From assembly GCA_002344205.1 (NCBI GenBank), contig DDSZ01000037.1, positions 1-12,279 of the forward strand: DNA of 12,279 nucleotides, read 5' to 3'. The DNA comes from Opitutaceae bacterium UBA2377 (GTDB lineage: Bacteria; Verrucomicrobiota; Verrucomicrobiia; Opitutales; Opitutaceae). Positions 7,825 through 12,279 of this stretch are shown here, one piece after another. The number at the start of each line of letters is the position of its first letter. The stretch's first letter is position 1. Made by a program: the position numbers and the translations under genes. Under the pieces are notes generated by a model, which ran no database searches, was not told where the DNA came from, and saw nothing but the letters and a program-made list of their open reading frames with translations.

Positions 7825-8369
7825 GAATTTGCTTCCTGACGTTGTGCCGAGAGCGCGACGGCTTCCTCGGCGAGCATGGCGCGCAGCAAACGCAAGGCCC
7901 GGGCGTGCTGCTTTTCCACCGTGCTGACGGCGATGCCGAGCCGTTCGGCGATGTCGCGGTGGGAAAGGAGTTCAATCTTGCGGAGCAGGAGAACCTGACG
8001 GCAGCCGGCGGGCAGCCGGTCGATCGCCTGTTGCACCCGGGCGAGTTCCTGCCGGGCCATCACTTCGTCGGTTACTCCCGGCTGCGCGGCGGAGACCGAC
8101 TCGGGGGCCAGCGGCTCGGTGCCGATGGGGGCGATCTTGCGGCGACGCAGTTCGTTGATGGCCAGCCGGCGGGCGGTCACATACAGCAAGGCTTCGGGAT
8201 TCTGAGTAGGGTTTTTCTCGGCGTAGCGGTAGACGCGCAGGTAGGCGTCGTGCGCCACATCATCGGCCTCGCTGTGATTGCCCAGAATGCGCGCGAGATA
8301 GCGCCGCAGGGGTGCCACGGTGGTCTGGTAGAGCCCGGCAAAGTCGGTGAGGCCTTTTCCTTTGTTCAT
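7821..8369 (-). CDS. ECF RNA polymerase sigma factor, FecI-like
   Basis: A 182-residue alternative sigma factor with only regions 2 and 4. Region 2 (about 12-78) includes YLARILGNHSEADDVAHDAY (24-43), the -10-recognition and core-binding part, and the following TARRLAINELRRRK (65-78). Region 4 (about 108-163) contains LPAGCRQVLLLRKIE (119-133) and the helix-turn-helix SHRDIAERLGIAVSTVEKQH (136-155). The linker (79-107) is short, as is usual for ECF factors, and length is typical for FecI-like proteins. It is the first gene of the sigma-FecR-receptor operon and overlaps fecR-like by 4 nt. It probably directs transcription of the receptor operon and perhaps other genes when FecR signals ligand binding. 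ATG 8369 is used; an out-of-frame ATG lies at 8380. No Shine-Dalgarno is visible. Family assignment is certain; the regulon is inferred. Confidence 0.94.
   Translation of the reverse strand: MNKGKGLTDFAGLYQTTVAPLRRYLARILGNHSEADDVAHDAYLRVYRYAEKNPTQNPEALLYVTARRLAINELRRRKIAPIGTEPLAPESVSAAQPGVTDEVMARQELARVQQAIDRLPAGCRQVLLLRKIELLSHRDIAERLGIAVSTVEKQHARALRLLRAMLAEEAVALSAQRQEANS
7832..7837 (-). promoter_or_regulatory. Ribosome binding site of the fecR-like gene
   Basis: Read on the minus strand this is AGGAAG, seven nucleotides before the ATG at 7824, inside the end of the sigma-factor gene. It supports the ATGA-overlap start and coupled translation. It is notable because most other starts in the window have no such sequence. 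Confidence 0.6.
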
Positions 8370-8520
8370 CGGGTGGTCATTTTAAAGGATATGACGCTTC
8401 AACCAGCATTACCCTCCATCCAAGGTGCATATATCAGAATATTTTTAAAACAGCTGATAAGAGTATTTTACGTGATATGTGTATGCCGCTATCTCTGGCG
8501 TTCTTCAGGCCTGGGGTCAA

Positions 8521-8544
8521 TTACCTACATAGTTGACTAGGTAA
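8521..8544. repeat. Inverted repeat, 7-bp perfect arms, possible operator
   Basis: TTACCTA (8521-8527) and TAGGTAA (8538-8544) are exact reverse complements separated by 10 nt. The right arm overlaps the candidate -35 box of the lectin-gene promoter by one base and the spacer contains the rest of that box. A centre-to-centre distance of 17 nt is near two helical turns, as for dimeric repressor sites. It could be an operator or chance; there is no U-tract, so it is not a terminator. Confidence 0.4.
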
Positions 8545-8561
8545 GCTTGGAGTCAGATACT
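8533..8561 (+). promoter_or_regulatory. Candidate sigma70-like promoter of the lectin-repeat gene
   Basis: TTGACT (8533-8538, 5 of 6 to consensus) is followed after exactly 17 nt by GATACT (8556-8561, 4 of 6). Transcription would begin near 8568, only a few bases before the GTG start, so the mRNA would be leaderless or nearly so. That makes either the promoter or the start codon choice open to question. Confidence 0.35.
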
Positions 8562-8564
8562 GTC

Positions 8565-8570
8565 GGGGAG
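8565..8570 (+). promoter_or_regulatory. Possible ribosome binding site before GTG 8573
   Basis: GGGGAG lies two nucleotides before the GTG start. The composition fits a Shine-Dalgarno, but the spacing is shorter than the usual 5-9 nt. It gives weak support for the start, which rests mainly on the signal peptide and the in-frame stop at 8534. Confidence 0.35.
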
Positions 8571-8572
8571 CA

Positions 8573-11500
8573 GTGAACACGCCTCTCCAACCAAGCCTAA
8601 ACCGAAGCGCTCTATGGCTGTTCACGATTGGCTTGGCGTTCTTGTGTATGCCGGGCAAAGCCCAAGTGACCGTCACCGAAAGTTTCACCGGCACCGCTGC
8701 TTCAGGGTGGGTATATGGCGGGTCGCCGGGCTCGACGATACCTTATCTCACGGCCAACTCCGTGGACACGCCGGGGGACGGCTGGCTGCGACTGACGGAA
8801 AGTCTCAACAACCAGGCTACTTTCGCTTTGTTTGATTCTGCCGTTTTCGCGGTCAATGCGCAGGTGCAAATCGAGATCGAATATGCCTTTTGGGACGGCA
8901 CCGACATCGGTGGGGCGCAAAACGGCCGGGCGGGCGACGGCATGACCTTTTTCTTGGTGGATGGGAATGTCACCAGCGATACCTTCTCACCTGGAGCGTA
9001 TGGCGGTTCGTTGGGTTATGCCCAAAGCTTGAACGGCCATCATACTTTCAACCCCGAGGCCGGGTCTACCGCCGGAATGCCCGGAGGGTATCTGGGATTT
9101 GGTTTCGACAACTGGGGTAATTATTCCGCCGCCAATGAAGGCAAGGTTGGCGGCTATGCCATTCCCAACAACGAGGCCAACAACTGGGGTTGGGCCGATG
9201 GCGACACGCACGGGTTTCCCAACCGGATTGCCGTGCGCGGACCCGAAAGCAGCGACTATGAATTCATCGCTGCGAGCTCTCCGTTGAACACCCTGCCCGG
9301 CGGCGGCCAGATGGATTTCCCCACCAGCACCACCCGGCCCGACCAGACCGGGGTCGACTACCGGGCCTTTCGCCTCACGCTGGATGCTAACAACCAGCTT
9401 ACCGTGGAGATGAAGTTTGGGGCGGATGCAGAATATATCAGCGCCTTCACTGCGGATCTCTCCGCCTACGACCGGCCGGACACCTTCAAAATCGGCTTTA
9501 CCGCCAGCACCGGCGGCGCCACCTCGATCCACGAGGTGCGCAACGTCTCCGTGGTGATGACGCCCTGGCAGCCCGATGCGTTTGAATGGGACGATGGCGG
9601 CAGCGGCAGCAATTGGGTCACGGCCGGAAATTGGGTGAATGACGAAGTGCCCGAGATAAACGCCGATATCCTCTTCGGCAACGCGCCCACAACCGGTCAG
9701 AACCAGACCGTGACCCTCGACGCTGCGAATACCAAGGTCAACTCACTGACCTTTGATTCCGCCCTGAACTACAGTGTCGGCGGGGCCGGCTCACTGCTGC
9801 TGGGTGACACGCTTGTGGCCGGCCTGCCGTCGATCAACGTGAATGACTACAACAACGCGCAAGGGCAGCATAAGATCAACCTGCCGCTGACGCTGGCGGA
9901 GGAGCTGCGGATCAACAACTATTCGTTCAGCACCTTGTGCCTGAACGGCGCGATCACGACCGGGGGCAACGACATCAAGGTGAACGGGACGGGGGCGACG
10001 AACTTCAACGCGGACATCAACGGGTCGGGCAACGTGATCAAGAACGGCACGGGGATCCTGACGATCAACAGCAACAACTCGGACGGCGGCACGCCGTGGA
10101 CGGGGAACCTGACGATCAACCAAGGCATGGTGGTGGCGACGATCAACGGTGCGCTGGGCACGACGGGCGGCACGACGACGGTGAACACCGGCGGGGTGCT
10201 GGCGTTGCGCGACACGACCGGTTCGGGCCTGAACTACAGCACGGCGGAGACGGTGACGCTGAACGGCCGTGGCATCTGGCGGGGCGGGGAAGGGCAGACG
10301 GGCGCCCTCTACAACGACGGCGGGAACAACACCTTTGCGGGCAACATCACGCTGGCGTCGGCCAGCGCGATCGGGTCCCGCGAGGGTGTGCTGACGCTAT
10401 CCGGCGTGATTTCCGGGGCGAACAGCCTGACGAAGCTGGGCGAAGGTGTGGTGAGCTTGACGGGCACCAATACCTACAGCGGTGCGACGATCATCGAGGG
10501 CGGCGCATTGCGGGTGACAAACGAGAATTCTCTGCCGGGTGGATTTGCCACCGGCGGGCCCTCGGGCGGCAACTTGCAGCTGGCCGGCGGCGTGCTGGAA
10601 ATCGGCACCGGCACGACCTTTACCCGGGCCCTCGGCACCGGCGCCGACCAAGTGCAGTGGACCGGCGACGGCGGTTTCTCTGCTTTCGGTGCCAATCGCA
10701 CGGTGACACTGGCCGGCGGCACGCTGACGTGGAACGCGGGCAGTTTTGTGCCGACGGGCAACGCGCTGCTGCTGTCCTCGGATTATGCGAATGCCACGGT
10801 GACGCTGACCAACGCGATCGCGCTGGGTGGGGCGGTGCGGGAGATCCGGGTGGCCAACGGCAGCGCGGCGGTGGACGGCATTTTGTCGGGCATCATCAGC
10901 GGGACGGGCGGCATCAACAAGACCGGCGAGGGCACGCTCTCACTCACGGCAAACAACACCTACACCGGAGCGACGCAGATTTCCGGCGGCGCGCTGCGCA
11001 CGTCGAACACCAACCAGATTGACGGCACGAACCTGCAATTGAACGGCGGCGTGCTGGAACTGGCGGGCTTCAACATGACGCGCAATCTGGGCACGGGCGC
11101 CGACCAACTACAGTGGACGGGCAGCGGCGGCTTCGCGGCCGTTGGTGCGAACCGCACGGTGCAGATCAACAACAGCACGGCGGCGGTGACCTGGGGCACG
11201 ACGGCCAATTTTGTGGGCGCGAACAATCAGTTGATCTTCGGCTCGCGCAGTTCGGATTTCACGCTTCAGTTCGACTCGGGTCTCAATTTGGGCGGTGGGA
11301 CACGCACGATCCGGGTAGTGGACAGCTTGGCTGCGTCCACCCGCGCGGAGGCGCGTTTCACGCAGGCGATTTCCAACGGCAATATGCACATCGTGGGCGA
11401 TGGTCGCCTAGACAGCAATGTGGCCAATGGCTCCTTGGCCGGCACTGTTACCATTGATGGCGCCGAATTCAGGTTGAATGTTAACGGCACCATGACGGCG

Positions 11501-12279
11501 GTCACCGGCTTTACCGTCAGAGGCGGCGGCGAACTCACCCTCGACAACGCCGGCACTAGTCTCGCTGCTACCGGCGGCACCAACAACAACAACCGCATCG
11601 GCAACAGCACGGCGATTACCCTGGCCGGCGGCACTTTCAATTATCTCGGTCGCAACGGCACCAATGGCACCGAAACTGTGGGCAATCTGGTGCTGGCCGA
11701 AGGCACCGGCAACGTCGTCAACGTGGCCCGCGGCGGGACGAACACCGCCATCCTTACCTCGACCGGACTCACCCGGAATGCCGGCGCTACGCTCGACGTG
11801 CTACGGCCCAATACCAGCTCCAACCTACGCTTCAGCACGGCACCCACGCTTGATGACGGCATCTTGGCCCACGTGACGGTCAACGGCGCGGACTTCGCCA
11901 CCCACACCGGTGCCAACACCAACGTCACCGCCTACGCGGCCTACAATACCGCTAACCAAGGCGGCACCTGGACGGCGACCAGCAATGTGGCGCCCACCGC
12001 CGACCAGACCCTCACTGCCAACCGCACGGTCAACTCCCTCAAGCTGGGCAGCGGCATCGATATCAATCACGGCGGCTTCACACTGACCCTCGATTCCGGC
12101 GGCTTGCTCGCGACCGGTGCGACTAAAAGCATTCTCTCCAACGGCACGCTCAGCGCCGGCACGACCGCCGATGAACTCATCGCCCACGTTTACGGGGCCG
12201 GCGGCTTGGAGATCAGCGCGGTGATTGCCAACAACGGTGACCCGGTCGGGCTGACCAAGACCGGCGACGGCGTGCTGAC
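8573..12279 (+). CDS. Secreted L-type lectin / autotransporter-associated beta-strand repeat (PATR) protein, 3' end cut by window edge
   Basis: An open frame of 1235 codons without a stop to the window end. GTG 8573 is the first possible start after the in-frame TGA at 8534 and yields a classical signal peptide (about 1-30): a polar N-region with R11, hydrophobic ALWLFTIGLAFLCM (13-26) and cleavage near GKA/Q (28-31); the next in-frame ATG (8648) would destroy it. Residues 32 to about 331 are a bacterial L-type lectin domain. A WDDGG...NW...NW...P linker (about 335-360) of the kind that precedes repeat arrays follows. The rest is a Gly/Thr/Asn-rich PATR array with repeat cores near 484-522, 618-648, 780-810 and one beginning at 1226 (GLTKTGDGVLT). 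The protein would be exported to the surface, probably to bind glycan while the beta-helix projects or is anchored. The C-terminus (autotransporter barrel, PEP-CTERM or other) is not visible. It is divergent from the signalling operon. The family is clear; the ligand is unknown. Confidence 0.88.
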   Translation, partial: MNTPLQPSLNRSALWLFTIGLAFLCMPGKAQVTVTESFTGTAASGWVYGGSPGSTIPYLTANSVDTPGDGWLRLTESLNNQATFALFDSAVFAVNAQVQIEIEYAFWDGTDIGGAQNGRAGDGMTFFLVDGNVTSDTFSPGAYGGSLGYAQSLNGHHTFNPEAGSTAGMPGGYLGFGFDNWGNYSAANEGKVGGYAIPNNEANNWGWADGDTHGFPNRIAVRGPESSDYEFIAASSPLNTLPGGGQMDFPTSTTRPDQTGVDYRAFRLTLDANNQLTVEMKFGADAEYISAFTADLSAYDRPDTFKIGFTASTGGATSIHEVRNVSVVMTPWQPDAFEWDDGGSGSNWVTAGNWVNDEVPEINADILFGNAPTTGQNQTVTLDAANTKVNSLTFDSALNYSVGGAGSLLLGDTLVAGLPSINVNDYNNAQGQHKINLPLTLAEELRINNYSFSTLCLNGAITTGGNDIKVNGTGATNFNADINGSGNVIKNGTGILTINSNNSDGGTPWTGNLTINQGMVVATINGALGTTGGTTTVNTGGVLALRDTTGSGLNYSTAETVTLNGRGIWRGGEGQTGALYNDGGNNTFAGNITLASASAIGSREGVLTLSGVISGANSLTKLGEGVVSLTGTNTYSGATIIEGGALRVTNENSLPGGFATGGPSGGNLQLAGGVLEIGTGTTFTRALGTGADQVQWTGDGGFSAFGANRTVTLAGGTLTWNAGSFVPTGNALLLSSDYANATVTLTNAIALGGAVREIRVANGSAAVDGILSGIISGTGGINKTGEGTLSLTANNTYTGATQISGGALRTSNTNQIDGTNLQLNGGVLELAGFNMTRNLGTGADQLQWTGSGGFAAVGANRTVQINNSTAAVTWGTTANFVGANNQLIFGSRSSDFTLQFDSGLNLGGGTRTIRVVDSLAASTRAEARFTQAISNGNMHIVGDGRLDSNVANGSLAGTVTIDGAEFRLNVNGTMTAVTGFTVRGGGELTLDNAGTSLAATGGTNNNNRIGNSTAITLAGGTFNYLGRNGTNGTETVGNLVLAEGTGNVVNVARGGTNTAILTSTGLTRNAGATLDVLRPNTSSNLRFSTAPTLDDGILAHVTVNGADFATHTGANTNVTAYAAYNTANQGGTWTATSNVAPTADQTLTANRTVNSLKLGSGIDINHGGFTLTLDSGGLLATGATKSILSNGTLSAGTTADELIAHVYGAGGLEISAVIANNGDPVGLTKTGDGVL
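8666..9565 (+). other. L-type lectin domain within the long secreted protein
   Basis: Residues 32-331 of the secreted protein. Hallmarks in order are a first beta strand VTVTESF (32-38), GDGMTFFLVDG (121-131, the DG(L/I)xFFL motif of L-type lectins), GAYGGSLGYA shortly after, GGYLGFGFDNWGN (171-183, equivalent to the metal/carbohydrate-binding Asp-Asn loop), PNRIAVRG (216-223) and a closing strand VSVVM before the linker. These match bacterial legume-lectin-like domains found in other secreted or adhesive proteins. Codons here are less extreme in GC than in the repeats that follow. Confidence 0.8.
10424..10909 (+). repeat. PATR super-repeat, unit 1
   Basis: Encodes residues 618-779 (162 codons). 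It begins with the PATR core SLTKLGEGVVSLTGTNTYSG and EGGALRV, then NLQLAGGVLE, LGTGADQVQWTGDGGF, GANRTV and AVREIRV, and ends in ISGTG. Unit 2 follows directly with the same order of motifs, so this is a tandem duplication at the protein level that is partly preserved in DNA (shared GGCGGCGTGCTGGAA and GGCGCCGACCAA). Confidence 0.75.
10910..11377 (+). repeat. PATR super-repeat, unit 2
   Basis: Encodes residues 780-935. The motif order is the same as in unit 1: GINKTGEGTLSLTANNTYTG, SGGALRT, NLQLNGGVLE, LGTGADQLQWTGSGGF, GANRTV, TRTIRV and a closing ISN. It is about six codons shorter, the difference lying mostly in the segment between GGALR and NLQL. The following segment (from 11378, GNMHIVGDGRL) is a degenerate next core. 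Confidence 0.72.

Larger units (their letters stand above)
8370..8572. promoter_or_regulatory. Divergent intergenic control region
   Basis: This 203-nt spacer separates the minus-strand sigma/FecR/receptor operon from the plus-strand lectin-repeat gene and must hold the promoters of both. Its core (about 8427-8480) is strongly AT-rich in an otherwise GC-rich window, with TATCAG (8432-8437) and CTGATA (8454-8459) as 6-bp inverted arms around the run TATTTTTAAAA. On the minus strand a TAAAAT (8470-8465) resembles a -10 box, but no good -35 lies 16-18 nt upstream of it, as might be expected of an ECF-type promoter. No coding frame of interest is seen in it. Confidence 0.55.

Noticed and set aside
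8614..8835. Small plus-strand frame starting at ATG 8614
   Set aside because: Out of frame with the signal peptide and lectin domain that cover the same bases; no motif of its own.
9937..11022. 361-codon plus-strand frame inside the lectin-repeat gene in another frame
   Set aside because: Arg/Gly/His-rich low-complexity product; the overlapping frame carries clear PATR repeats and a continuous reading frame across it.
10424..11400. Repeated DNA that could suggest a CRISPR array
   Set aside because: Repeats are in frame, long, diverged and encode PATR protein units; there are no short identical direct repeats with uniform spacers.

Overview
The window is a high-GC bacterial chromosome segment, probably from a verrucomicrobium of the Opitutaceae type. 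That placement is an inference. It rests on the combination of an ECF sigma factor/FecR pair with a large TonB-dependent receptor, a very long secreted protein built of autotransporter-associated beta-strand repeats, and strongly GC-rich third codon positions. No rRNA, tRNA, CRISPR array, transposase or integrase was seen.

Left part (1-3422, all minus strand): four closely spaced genes for nucleotide-sugar and glycan synthesis. In order of transcription they are a CDP-paratose 2-epimerase-like SDR enzyme (3422-2355), a soluble family 2 glycosyltransferase of the polyprenyl-phosphate glycosyltransferase type (2312-1554), an SDR reductase resembling the plant/giant-virus bifunctional nucleotide-rhamnose synthase/epimerase-reductase (1495-620), and RfbB/RmlB dTDP-glucose 4,6-dehydratase (609 to beyond the left edge). 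The last two could together convert dTDP-glucose to dTDP-L-rhamnose without separate RmlC and RmlD proteins. Spacers are 10 to 58 nt and no terminator is visible between the genes, so they look like one operon feeding sugars into a cell-surface glycan.

Middle part (3499-8369, minus strand): a complete cell-surface signalling operon in the canonical order of ECF sigma factor (8369-7821), FecR-type anti-sigma/sigma regulator (7824-6820, ATGA overlap) and TonB-dependent receptor with an N-terminal STN signalling domain (6792-3499). A ligand bound by the outer-membrane receptor would be signalled through the STN domain to FecR and then to the sigma factor. The ligand cannot be read from sequence.

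Right part (8370-12279): a 203-nt divergent intergenic region with an AT-rich core, a 7-bp-arm inverted repeat and a candidate plus-strand promoter. It is followed by a long plus-strand gene that starts at GTG 8573 and runs off the right edge. Its product has a signal peptide, a bacterial L-type lectin domain and then a long beta-helix-like array of PATR repeats. The array contains a tandem ~160-residue super-repeat and marked shifts in synonymous codon choice. The C-terminus (autotransporter barrel, PEP-CTERM or other) lies outside the window.

Every base outside the genes falls in spacers of at most 203 nt. Six of the eight start codons lack a recognisable Shine-Dalgarno sequence.
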